Source of the DNA: Asterias amurensis
Lineage: Eukaryota; Echinodermata; Asteroidea; Forcipulatida; Asteriidae
DNA length: 64,000 bases
Assembly (NCBI RefSeq): GCF_032118995.1
Contig: NC_092661.1
Location: forward strand, 16,253,006 to 16,317,005
Direction: 5' to 3'
The position numbers and the translations under genes were made by a program. Under the pieces are notes generated by a model. That model made no database searches and had not been told where the DNA came from. It was given only the letters and a program-made list of their open reading frames with translations. Shown here in pieces: positions 23,935-36,000 of the stretch. Every line of letters starts with the position of its first letter. Positions within the stretch are counted from its first letter, which is position 1.

Positions 23935-24215
23935 CCAGATCAAAGATTATAGAGCGCCAAAGGCGCAAGATACGGAACTCTGGCTGAAATTTGAAATCCC
24001 ACCTGGCCGCCATTTTGGTAAGTAACTCTTGATACAACAATAGATCAGTGCAGATTAGTAGGACAATCCCCAATGACCATTCGTATCAATGGGAAACAAA
24101 TTTTTCACTTGCTGAAATGGCGCCTATGTGTATTTCACGTTCAAACAATAGATAACGCTTCAGTTCCGCATCTTTCGCCTTTGGCTCTCTAGAATCTTTG
24201 CTCCAGACTAACGGC
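23935..24215. mobile_element. Inverted-repeat element
   Basis: CAGATCAAAGATTATAGAGC, then GCCAAAGGCG and AGATACGGAAC, face GTTCCGCATCTTTCGCCTTT and CTAGAATCTTTG on the right. There is no coding content. It abuts a tRNA-derived SINE. Confidence 0.5.
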
Positions 24216-24330
24216 CAATGCTCTGCCAACTGAGCTATCTAGCACTATGGTGGCAGTCTTCATAAGATTATGTTTGGGGGTGCCAGTCAGAAGCCATTGG
24301 ACCTGTAACTGCTGAATAGACGTCATCCAG
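24190..24330 (-). mobile_element. tRNA-derived SINE (S2), minus strand
   Basis: On the minus strand the head reads GCTAGATAGCTCAGTTGGCA then GAGCATTGGCCGTTAG, close to a tRNA 5' half with its A box. No matching acceptor stem or B-box-bearing 3' half follows in register, so it is a SINE head or tRNA relic. A related piece near 49795 shares CTATCTAGCCCTATGTTGGC. Confidence 0.55.
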
Positions 24331-24865
24331 CCGCCATCTCGGAGGAAATACAGTGACGAAACAATTGAGACACACTGATTTGTACTCGCGGAGCACAGTA
24401 CATGTATTAGCCAATGAACAACCTCCTTTTGACCGCTAGGTGAGGGCGCCCTACTGAAATTACGTCATGTGCATTAAGTCTATAGCCAAGGATCACAACC
24501 AAGTTTGCGATATAAAACTAAGTCGGTTTCCCTTGCGGTTTATTACTTAAAATATGAATTGCTCAGACATTAGAGACAGATACTGCGTCACATGGTTCGG
24601 GACAATTTTTTGTATAGCAACCCCTAGCTGAGCAAACCCGAGAACCATAATATTGTGCCACCCAAATCATTGTAAAATGTGAATGATTGTTTGCCAACGT
24701 CCATCCTACTACACAAAAGCTTACCATGACTCATTTGACGTAGCAACTGTATCTAGTCTCTCAGAGTTCATATTAAAATGAAATCTTGTGACTAAGCATG
24801 TCATTGTCCCAGACACGATTCAAATCCAACTTGCAAATAAATGCTCGGATACAACTATTTTCATT

Positions 24866-24980
24866 TTAAAGGCAGTGGACACTATTGGTAATTACTCAAA
24901 ATAATTATTATCATAAAACCTTTCTTGATTACGAGTAATGGGGAGAGGTTGATAGTACAAAACATTGTGAGAAACCGTTA
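24866..24980 (-). mobile_element. MITE family B, truncated copy, inverted
   Basis: It begins TTAAAGGCAGTGGACACTAT and continues through TAATGGGGAGAGGTTGATAG, then breaks off after TTGTGAGAAACCG. Only about 115 bp of the terminal part remain. Confidence 0.7.
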
Positions 24981-25397
24981 TCAAATGTTGTATTTTTGAC
25001 TCACGAGATCAAAACATTTTTTAAATTTATTATACAGCATTTCAACAAAACTTAAACTGGCATTTCAGGCAGAGATATTTCAAGGGACGTGTTCCACCAT
25101 GATCATCTTTTAAAGGAATTGGTAACCACTCTTAAAATTAATGGAAATAAAATTAAGGTTTTGTTTAGATAAATTTCTCTGTGATATTTGTCAGTTCCTT
25201 CATTTGTTAATTCCAAATCAACAAGCTTTCAAAATCCATTACTGGTATTCCATTTTGATATTTTATATGTATTGGCCTACAATGTTATGTTTTGCCAAAT
25301 CAGCACAGCTGCTTTTAAAGAACTACACAATATATCTACAATACTGAATACGACCCTGTTTGTTCCCCTTTAAAATAAAGAAATCAATATTTATTTA

Positions 25398-25640
25398 AAG
25401 GGCCACGTTGCCTTCAGACTGGGCGCTTTGGGCTACATAAACCATTTGTTGCAAAATTAACAAGGTTGTCAAATGTTTTTAAAGTAGAATATAAGGATCC
25501 ACACCAAATATTCTTTAAAAATGTGTGGTTTTCTCTTTTCTTTTTGAATGAAATCCTTTAAGTTCAAGATAAAAAAGTAAAACCACAATTTTTAGAAATT
25601 TTTGTGTATCATTATATTCTACTTTTAAATCATCTTTCCA
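25398..25640. mobile_element. Diverged relative of foldback family C
   Basis: It shares the layout and the segment AAAGTAGAATATAAGGATCC facing a diverged partner near TATCATTATATTCTACTTTT. The left end AAAGGGCCACGTTGCCTT resembles the C terminus; the right end fades out at about 25640. Confidence 0.5.
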
Positions 25641-25738
25641 ACCCTGCCGTAAATCCACCTTGATAGAAATTAGGTGTCGGAGAAACCCTGGGAGCAGTTC
25701 ACAGTACCTGCATAGGGTTACATTTATTTACATACGGG

Positions 25739-25905
25739 CAGGACTGTATGCTTCAACTTTGAAAGGGCACCAAGGCATTTCCTCTTGGGCACCCTATGAG
25801 GAAATTGAAAATTTCTATTGGAGCAGTTCAAGGGCACCAAGGCAATGACCAGGGGGCATCGAAGCAATCGCCTTCGTTGCCTCTATGAAGTTTCAGGCCT
25901 GAACT
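25739..25905. repeat. Repeat family I, copy 1
   Basis: Shared with 50900-51080: GAAAGGGCACCAAGGCATTT, then CACCAAGGCAATGACCAGGG and GTTGCCTCTATGAAGTTTCA. Nature unknown; no inverted ends were recognised. Confidence 0.55.
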
Positions 25906-25924
25906 GCAGAGACTTTTAGGTTGC

Positions 25925-26133
25925 TATCTACTGGGAAAACAGCTTGAAGCCTGGATGATACTTTCTGCAAATGCGAATGTGATACGAATGTTGACGTCAC
26001 AAATTCGCACCGAAATTCGCACTGAGTTGAGTTGTGCTCAACTCTCTTGCGAATATCACAGCGAATGAGGACTTGTGACGTCAAATTCACATCACATTCG
26101 CATTCGCAAGAAGTATCAACCGGACTTAAGTCT
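25925..26133. mobile_element. Foldback MITE family H, copy 2
   Basis: TGACGTCACAAATTCGC faces GTGACGTCAAATTCAC, and the centre is the palindrome GTTGAGTTGTGCTCAAC. It ends with ACCGGACTTAAG. Confidence 0.65.
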
Positions 26134-26149
26134 CTACATGCTCACTATT

Positions 26150-26345
26150 AACTCCTCTGCACTACAATAACAGTGTATTGGGGATATTTAACATGCGAAG
26201 CCTACTACTTTTTGTCCCATCCAAAGGATGAACCAAAAATTGTAAAGTGTCTTGCTTAAAGACACAAGTGTCAAGACTGACTCTTCAAATACTGTGCTGA
26301 CCAGAAACACCAAGGTTGAAATGTTCGCCCACTAACTAATTCGTT
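26150..26345 (-). mobile_element. Diverged copy of the composite SINE seen at 60290
   Basis: Shared order of motifs: TCCCATCCAAAGGATGAACC, GTGTCTTGCTTAAAGACACA, then TGACCAGAAACACCAAGGTT. Divergence is high and the 5' part is missing. Confidence 0.5.
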
Positions 26346-26846
26346 TTCCTTCATACTACAGATGCATTTGGTTGGTGAATAGTTGGAAACAGCTAAATTT
26401 CCCAACATTCATTTCATAACAAACACTTTTATAGCCCTAAGCGCTTAATCCAAAGGCAACATGTCAACAATTAGAAACAAATTTCTTTTGTTGTATCACA
26501 AACTCACATGAAGCTAATGGCAAGACAAAACTTACCTAAGCACTGAAATTTCTGTCAAATGTTGACCAGATATTAGTGATTTGATATAGCGGGTACTATT
26601 TATAATACATTTTAAAGCACTTACCAAAACCCCTCTCTACCCAAAACCCCAAAGGAATAAACAAAAATAAAGTTAAATGCTAGGTTAACTTAACTGGTCA
26701 ATGCATTGACATTGAACTAATGCACTAATTTACACTAGAGAGTGCAGCAAATAACATCAAAGTCTTAATATCGAAATACCTTTACCTCTCCATAAAAAAC
26801 CCAGAAATGGTTACAAAATGGCCACTGAAATCACTTGAGCTCAATT

Positions 26847-27013
26847 TCATTTTGCCTGTAAGCACACAAATCCGCTAAGCCCAGAAAAATCTTGCTAAGC
26901 AGAAACTGTGGGTATCATCTAAAATTCTACAAATATTGTTACAACTGGTGGCCTACTCCTATTTTGCTTAGCAGTATTTTCTGCTGAACAGCTTTAAGAA
27001 ATTGGTTCCGGGT
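26847..27013. mobile_element. MITE family G abutting the AMD1 stop codon
   Basis: It begins CTCAATTTCATTTTGCCTGT, contains TTGCTAAGCAGAAACTG and its inverted partner, and ends CTTTAAGAAATTGGTTCCGG. Its edge lies only about 7 bp beyond the AMD1 stop (27020), so any AMD1 transcript would carry it at the start of its 3' untranslated region. Confidence 0.65.
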
Positions 27014-27019
27014 TGTAGT

Positions 27020-30000
27020 TTAGACAATGTCATCACGGATGTAAGTGGCAAACGTTAGATCATAACATTTAAACTCGGAGAACTGTCGATCGTGGCGTCG
27101 GTAGGTATCCATGAAGACTTCACGCAGTGCCTTTCGGCTGGTACCGCATTTGGCTGTCTGAAACCAAAAGAACATTGACAGTTATTTGAGAAAAAAGAAG
27201 TGTTACGTCAACGGTTACGGACTCAAAAGATGTTGGTTTGTCTCATTACTAACCCATAGAGCTCATACGTGATTTACAATTTATTGCCTCGTAAGCAAAT
27301 AGGCTGATCTTGTTATCTTTGGAATATTTGGGGACATAACTGCAGTCTTTTTTAAATAATATCCAAATTTTTCAGTCTTTACAAACCTTGCTTGCAAACA
27401 GGGTCATGACAACTTTCCCTGGATTGAACACCGTCAGAACTTTCTTTACAAACTCGCTGTAGTCCTTCTGCACAAATAGAAATGTTATTTACACTCGGTT
27501 AAATATTGATTAAAGGTATAATACAGGATTGGTCTATGTACTTTCTGTAGGACAAAAAACACAATGTCCAGAGATTTAAATTACACTTACAAAGTTTGAA
27601 GATAATGATAGTAGAAAACTTCCCTGAAAATATTATTTGCTGAGGTGCTGTAGTTTTTGAGAAATGAGTAAAACAATGTCAAAAGAATAATTTTCGTCTC
27701 ATTGATTATGAGACGAAGATTATTTCAGCATGTAAAAACGTATTTTCATGACATTATTTTACTAATTTCTCAAAAACTACAGCACCTCAGCAAGTAATAT
27801 TTTAAGGTATGCTTTCTAATATAATTATCTTCAAACGGTCTAAGTTTAATGTAAATCTGTGGACATTGTGTTTTGTGTTACAAAAAGTACCCAAATCCTT
27901 TAATTCTAGTCAGAAAACTTACTGACTATAAAGTTCAATTGGAGGAAAACTGTCTGAAACCCTAACAAAATCAGCTAATTTTGAACCCAAATCAATGACG
28001 ATGTGTTTGCATGCTGAAAGTTGTGCGTAGATTTTCACTATTTGCTCCTGTCTCAGCACGGATTACGCCCAATTAATTTAATTGTCACAGGTTTGTTATT
28101 TCATGTGTATGGTAATGATCACACAAAACATGAAAGCTGTCTATGACTACATGTATTTTATATGCTCTGCAAATCCTGTACATTAACAGATTTGTATCTT
28201 TTTTAGTTCATGTCCAAAAAAAAAGAGAAGGAAATGGCAACTGACAATCAACTGTGACAGAGTTGTGAGTTTCCTGTAGCTCTATTATTAAAGACACTGA
28301 ACACGTTTGGTAATATTCTCAAAGGCCAAGGTTCTCACTTGGTGTATCCCAACATATGCATCAAATAACAAGCCTGTGAAAATTTGGACTCAATGGGTCA
28401 ATGAAGTTGCAAGAAAATGATGAAAGAAAAAAACACCCTTGTTGTACAAAATAGTGTGCATTCAGATAGGAATAAAAGACTTCTGGCCAGAAGTCTTTTA
28501 TTATTTTAGTGAGAAATTACTTCTTTCTCAAAAACTAGGTCACTTCAGAGGGAGTTGTTTCTCACAATGGTTTATACTATCAACAGCTCTCTGTTGCTCG
28601 TTACCAAGTAAGGTGTTATGCTATATCAATAAATATTTTGAGTAATTACCAAACGTGTACAGTGCCTTTAAAAAGGACGGGAAATGACCCAATGCGATGT
28701 ACTCATTTTGGAAAGCAGGAAAGTGGCACGGTGGAAAAATATTCAAGAGCTTTATATTTCCATAATTTCAAACTGTTTGGCAAATATTTTTGGGAATGAC
28801 CATCATCATCTTACTTACCATTTCAATGTTAGTTTCGAAGCTGACGTAGGAATATTTTTCTTCTGGAGTAATGTGAATGGTCACATATCCATCCTGTTAA
28901 AAAAAAAGAATACATTTGAAGGGAAAAAAAACCTCTTTATGACTGCATAAATAACGTAGAATTTTTAGTGTTTCAATGAAAGAACAAATACCAAATGTAT
29001 TGTTCTCATTTATTTTCATTTAAAGGAATTGGTGAGAACAAAACTCGTGAAGATCACAGATTTACATAAAACTTACACGGTCTAATGATGATGATAGTTG
29101 AAAACATCCCTTGAAATATTTCTGTCTGAAATTTCATTATTGATGAGAAATAAATAATCTAATTTCCTGTTTAGAGTTTATCGCTCGGGGAGCGTTTTAG
29201 TCATTTTTGTTTGGCATCGATGCTATGCAAAATTTGCAATCGGTTTTTCACTGTTCTCTCGTGACCCAGATGGCCGATCGATCTCAAACTTCTACAGGTT
29301 TGTCAGTTTATGTATATGGTGGATTACATAAAGTGCTTACACTGCAAGCAACTTTTTTGCTAGCAAATTTAATTCTGTAATGTTCCTTTAAGTCCTACAG
29401 CTTTTCTCCTAAAGAGGAGTAGAGTATTACTGTTCAAACCAAACCGTCTCTTTTCAGAGCCAACATTCCCTCAGAAGAGAATTACAACATGGTGATACCC
29501 GCAAGTTTACTATAATTTATGTATTACTCTTAACTCCTACATATCCCTCACCAACCGAACAAATTACGCCAGGGTTAAAACAATAAAGTAAAATTAACTA
29601 GCTAGCTTAAAATTAAAATGTGTGGACGTGTTACAAGCCCTACATTATTGTGGACCTCTTTTGTTCTCGGGTCCACGCTGAGTTGTGTTAAAAACAAACC
29701 TGGCCCACAGAAGGACATAGTATTAGAAACACAATACCCCTTCTATGGCTTCGCCAATCGTGGGGAATCACAATAAATTAAGGACAGAGTTGCGACAATA
29801 AAACACTGATAATTGTACAACATCAATTTCATTTATAAAACTTGAATAGTTACCGTTTAAAATTCACATTATTAAAACGCATTTCAGACACAGAGCAATA
29901 CGACAAATACTGGCGATAATAATGCGTCAGCCGATTAACATAAACTTGTAATCAATGTAAAATCAATGTAAAATCAATGTAAAATATATGCACAACCATT

Positions 30001-33000
30001 GAGCGTTGCATGCCATTTGACCCCTTATAGAAAAGGAGCCTTGAGGACATACCAAACAGGAATTGAAATTTAATAAAAACAGAAAATTTAATAGATGGAA
30101 AATTAGCATCGGGATATTAACTTTGGTTTTGCCCATAACAGTGTGTTTAACACTGTATACTTGGTACTAAATGCTCTAGAATGGCAAAGGTCGTGGGTTC
30201 GAATCCTTCCCGAGTAACATGCCTGGGATTTTTTTTTTAACAGAGCTCTGGAAAGTAATGAGTATACAGTGCTAACACACATTTCGGTGTATATGGGTAA
30301 ACCCAAAACAGAAAAGTTAGGACAGATTTCCCTACATTATTCTGCTTTTTTAACAAATAGGGTATTCATGAATAGGAATAATCGAGTAGAAACAAACATA
30401 TCCTGACGATGACTAGAGCAAGGTAGTCGAAACGTTGAGACCAATTCAGAACTGACTCCGCGGCAGTACAGTTAATTACGATCCTATAAGCTAAAGTAGA
30501 AGTCCAGTATAATTTCTATACCATCCGCCCTGGTAATAGTTAAAAAGCAGGACAGTTCTTTTCAGAACTGAGAAGTCTCCCGAACCTCCGATTATCTACT
30601 CCGCGGTAGTAGAATAAAGCAAGACAGTTCTCTGAGAACAAACTCTACCTGGCAAGTAGATACACACATGGTGTTACCACAAAAATATACATTGATACCT
30701 CACCATGCAATGCCTCAAATCCTATATAGAAACAAACAGCTGTTTAAAACCTTGCAGTGCTGCTGAATCTTTGCTTACGATAAACAGAGCCATGAAAGTA
30801 GGAGGGGTCAACTAGTTATTTTCTTACCTTGGGCAACAAACCATTCATGGAGTAGCCGCATGGTTCAAAAAGAAATTCATCAATCTGACAATCCGGTAAC
30901 AGATCTGCTATTCCAGACTCCTGAGAAAAAGATTAAAAATGCAAAGTTAATACTCAAGTTAAGAAATAATAATTGATAACAAACAGTATTTGTATAGCAC
31001 CAAAATATGCCTGAAAAGACTCACAAGGTGCTTTACAGATGTAACACAAAAGCCAGTAAACATGCCGAAAAATTTAAAACAATTGCGAACAGGGTAAACA
31101 AAAACACTTCTAAAATTTTCCCTTTTCAAATTAAGTCCAAACAATGGGAGATCAAAGAGAAGTCTTCCATTTCCCGGGTTCGATAAACATTTGTGTTCCA
31201 GACCGACGCTACTAAAAACCCAGTGAGATACATGTAAACAAGTCACAGCACAACTAGGAGTAAGTTTGAGTGTGCACCATGGTTAACTAACGGTTGATTA
31301 TTTTGACTTGAACCCATGCTGGTTGACTACTGGTCAGTTTGTTGACTAATCTGGTTGACCATTTTGGAACCAGCCACAGGACATTGGTTTCCGACCATAG
31401 TTTCTTCCGTGGTCCCAAAGGCCTGTTCCATGTATACATGTGTAAAGTGCAGAGGGAAACCAGCGACACTACAGGGGAGCCAGTGACACTATAGCCAAAA
31501 GGCGGAAGGTAATGGAGTGTTGAATACCGTGGAACCGCTATTTGACTAGGCTTACAAATGAGTCGTTTGATTGGTCAAACATGGGTCGACTAAATGTTTG
31601 CATTTAATAGATGTTAAATTTGCATCAAGAATAAAGAATATGAATTTTTGGTTTTTACCCATATACGTCGATGTATGTTAGCACTGTATACTAAGTACTT
31701 ACCCGAGTTCTGTAAGAAAAGAAAATCACAGGCATATTACTCAGGTGGGATTCGAACCCAAGACCTTTGCAATTCTAGAGCAGTGTCATACCAACTAGAC
31801 CACCGAGATTGCCCGGTAGCTAGAGGCAGTTTGAATCCTATGTTTTAGCAGCGGGTACTGCAAACGATTTAACAGTTGTTAAATTTGCAACGGGGATCAG
31901 ACATCGGTGTATATGGGTAAAAACCAAAACTGAATATAAATGTTTGCACTCGAAATTTCTCTAGGATCCGATAAATACAGAATACAAACCTTAGTGACAT
32001 CTTTGCCATTACGGCCGGTGGTGTTTTCAAAGTGCTTCATGACCTTGGGGTCAAGGTTGGTCATCAAGATGTGCAAATACAAGGTCAAGGGTCATAGAAT
32101 AAATGTTTATGTTACAAAAAGTTTTTTTTTTTTAAATACAATAAAATATAATAAATGCAAATAAATTTAAAATTCTCCCAAACAAGATGCTACTACTGTA
32201 TAATCTTTGGGCAAATTGACCTAAAAATTTCAGATTAAATTTAAAATTGATATATTTGTTTAGCTTTAAGAAAGTTTAAGCTTTTACTTTAGGGTTTTGT
32301 ACGAAAGAAAAGTGGTAGTTGAAAATTAATTATTGTCAGGATGACAAAATTTCTTAATACATACAGCTTTACTAACATGTAAATATAGAAATTAATTAAA
32401 AATAAATCAATGTTATTTCTACATTAATTAACAATCGCTGTGTCAATGGTGAAATAAAAAAGTGATTGAGGTTGTTGAATACAAGATCTAAAGTTGTATC
32501 ATTTGATGTCTTTGTATAAAAAAAAATTGCACCAATGATTGTGGCTGTGCACAATGCAAAAATGCTTCTTTGTTTTTCAGTTTTGACACAGCGTCATCTG
32601 TCAACATTTGTTGGTTAAGCAAACAAAATAATAACAATTTCTTTTGGGGAAAACCGGGCCATGCAACTTTTTACAGAAATGATTAAAAGCAACTTTTAAA
32701 AATTATAAAGCATAAATTTAATCGTCAGTTTCAAAGGATATTTCAAGCGTTTGATCAGGTTGGTTCTGGTTGGTGTTATCCAGTGTGTACAGATACCTGA
32801 AAAAAAAAACAAGAAATAGTTAGACAGTTTAGTTGGAGTGATATGGAATTTCACATTCTTAGTTGACTCTGAAGTCTTAAAGAAGAAAAAAAATAAAAAA
32901 TTAAAAGCACCAACTTGTTTAAAACATTATAAAAGATGAAAGAGTGTCCAAAAAGAAAAATTGTATCTGTAAATTAATTCAGATGTCAGAAACTTCTTTT

Positions 33001-36000
33001 TTTAGCATGTGATGAAAGGGTTTGGTGGGTAATGGACCGGAAAAATTACCCAACAGCACCCAAAGAAATTTCTGTGAAGCCCTGGTGCCCTTTGCAACAT
33101 TCTAAAATAAATTTCCATATGCCTCATAGAAGTGCCCCTCATTTGAGGGACAATTGCCCCGCCCCTTCAAGTGTAAAGTTCCAAGGCCGGTATTGCATAC
33201 TGCGAAACCTATTAATATTATATGTGTTATTTTCAATTTAAAGAAGTGCACAATGACGGACAGACCGATTTCCGACGGTCTCAGTAAATGTTGGCGAGCA
33301 AAATTGTTTGGATGGATTCAGAAGATAAACGTACCAGCAATCTCCGTTGATTCGTCCCAACATGTAGGCTGCTCCATCTGTCAAATACAAAATCATTCCA
33401 GTCATCAGCAAATATTCACACATAAACAAGGTTTTGGGAAACGAAACTTAAAGGGTCTGTAAGCGTTTGGCAATCACTCTTAAAATTATTGGCAATAAAA
33501 ACTTAATTGACAAAAAGTACAGCGGCTTTTGATCGTATTAAGCATTTGAGAAGCATTTCACTTTGAATTAATGTATTTATCAGGGATGAGATTCTGAAAA
33601 AAAAGGGAAAACACTGAAATCTTTTCGATGCGGGAGGTGAAGAACACACATAAACTATATTTCCCTTAAACAAAATCTTCTTTCGCTGGCTGGATGAGTT
33701 TTAAAACCAAATTTTGTTAAATTATACCCAACTTACTGTCAAACAGAGTATCCAGGTATTGGACCTCACTGGCAAAGCTCTGATGAGGAACCTGCTGGAG
33801 CTCAGGGCGGAAGAAATTCTTTCGGGAGTAAAACAAATCCTACAAAAAATAATTGTTTAAAATGTTGGTTGTCTGTTGGCATTTTGTACACAGCAGTAGA
33901 ATAATAAATAAATAATAATAATAAGACTTGTAATGCGCACATATCCACCCTGCTGGGTGTTGAAGGTGCAGAAGTAACAATAACAGAGGAACTGGTCGCT
34001 AGGTGGCAGCAGACACCACGCCTGATGCTTCACGAAAGCATCTGAGGCTATTGCCTCCATGCCCTTTGTGATAACCTTGGTGCCCTTTGTGTTAATTGTC
34101 TTAATGCCCCCGGATATAGCTTCCTTGCCCCTGGTTATTGTCTTGGTACCTAAGCTTGGGCAATATCACGATATTATTGAATATCGCGATAGCAATTTGG
34201 AAACGATTTCGATATCGGATCGATTTGGTTTTAATCGAAATATCAATATATCGCGATATATCGCGATATATCGCAATATATTGCGAAATCGATTAAATAT
34301 CGCAATATCACAATGTATTTCCTAGCTAAGACATCTTGCACCCCATAGGTTTGGAGTAAAACCAGAACAATATGTCATTAGAACACCTCTCTTATGCTAT
34401 GACTGTCTCTTCTACAACTTTCACTTGGAGTTTGAAGAATGATGATGTCAAATTTAATTAATTGCGATTATATCAAATATCGCGATATATTGTCGGCGAT
34501 ATATCGTGAATAAAATAAATTGATATCGCCCAAGCTTATTGGTACCCCTGGTCGTTGCCTCTATGCCCCATGTCATTGCATCCAAGCCCCTGTGCATTGC
34601 CTCTATGGCTCTAGTCATTGCCTCTAAGCCCTCAGTCGTTGCCTCCATGCCCCTTGTCATTGCCGCTGTTGCCCCTAGTCTTTGCCTCCAGTCCCAACAA
34701 GGATGTTCACAGGATGATTTAAAAAAAAACAGGCATGCAACTGTAACTTCACAAAAAAAAGAGGAAATTTCAAAACTTCAATGATTTTGTATAGTATTTT
34801 CCAATTTTGAATGGTAAAACTGAGATTAATAAAACAGGAAATCAGTTGATCTGAGGAAAAGTTGCATGCCTGGGAATATCTACACTGACTGACTGGTATT
34901 AGGCAAAAACAGAGTTAATGGCCTGACAATTCGACCTGAGCAGAGTCTTTCTCAAAGGCTAAAAAAGAGAAAAACTTTTAGCAGTCACGAACGACTCTGC
35001 TAGGGTTGAAACATCAGACAAATAACTAATTCTTTGCTTTTCATTTTTACCTTAACAACAAAGTCACAGAACTCCTTGGCTAGTTTCATGATGGGCTCTA
35101 TGGCGTTCAGGAGAGTGGTCGTCCCACACGTCTTGAGGATAAAGCGCCTTGTTGACAGAAACATGCTACTCTCACTGAAATATTGACAGGAGAAAATAGG
35201 GTTTTAAAAGGTCGTAAGTTTGAATCCCACCCAAGTATTCCACAGAGCTCTCGATAGTAATGAGTATTACAGTGCTAACACACTATAGCGTTAGGGTAAA
35301 AACAAAAATTAATATTCGCAAACCTTGATGCAAATTTAACACCCCTTAAGAAGCTGTGATCTTATACTTCTTAAAAGTAACTTAACAATTAATTTAAATG
35401 TTAAACTTGCATTGCTTATACCATGGATACAGAACGTCATTTGTGTTTTACCCAGACACCGATGTGTGTACAAAATAAAATAAAACATAGGATTCAAACT
35501 GCCTCTTGCCACTTGGCATGCTCAGTGGTCTAGTGGTAAGGTAATCTTATAATTTCTAAGGCTAAAAGCATGGGACAAAAATTAACTGCAATTGTGCAGA
35601 AGAGATAACCTTTGACATAGGCCATTAGGAAGGATCTGCTTGGGTGCTATAATTGTGGCACTATAAGCCTAGACAATGCTGACAGGTAAAGTACATTGTG
35701 GTAATGGGTGGTACCAGTGTATTGTGAGTGGTTACAGTGGCTTCATCAGCGCTAAGCAAAATTACCTGAGGACGTAAGCGTGGAGATCATCTCGACACTT
35801 CTCACTCACTATCTCACAATGAACCAAACCAAGCAGTTCAACGAGGCGTTCCCTGGAGATCAAAATAAAACATAAAATTAATAATGACATTTGTAAAGCG
35901 CAGAATGAAAAAGGCTCTAAGCGCATAAAGAGAACAATAAAATATACATGGAGTGAAAGATACAATAACAAATAGGCAGATTACAAATAAGCAGCTTAAA

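Noticed and set aside
24190-24245. Possible tRNA gene on minus
   Set aside because: Only a tRNA-like 5' half is present, without pairing acceptor stem or a proper TPsiC arm; better explained as a SINE head.
32700-32796. AMD1 exon 6 as a terminal exon ending ISFETDD
   Set aside because: The protein would lack the processing Ser/His region; the AT-AC junction restores the family sequence exactly and later exons are intact.
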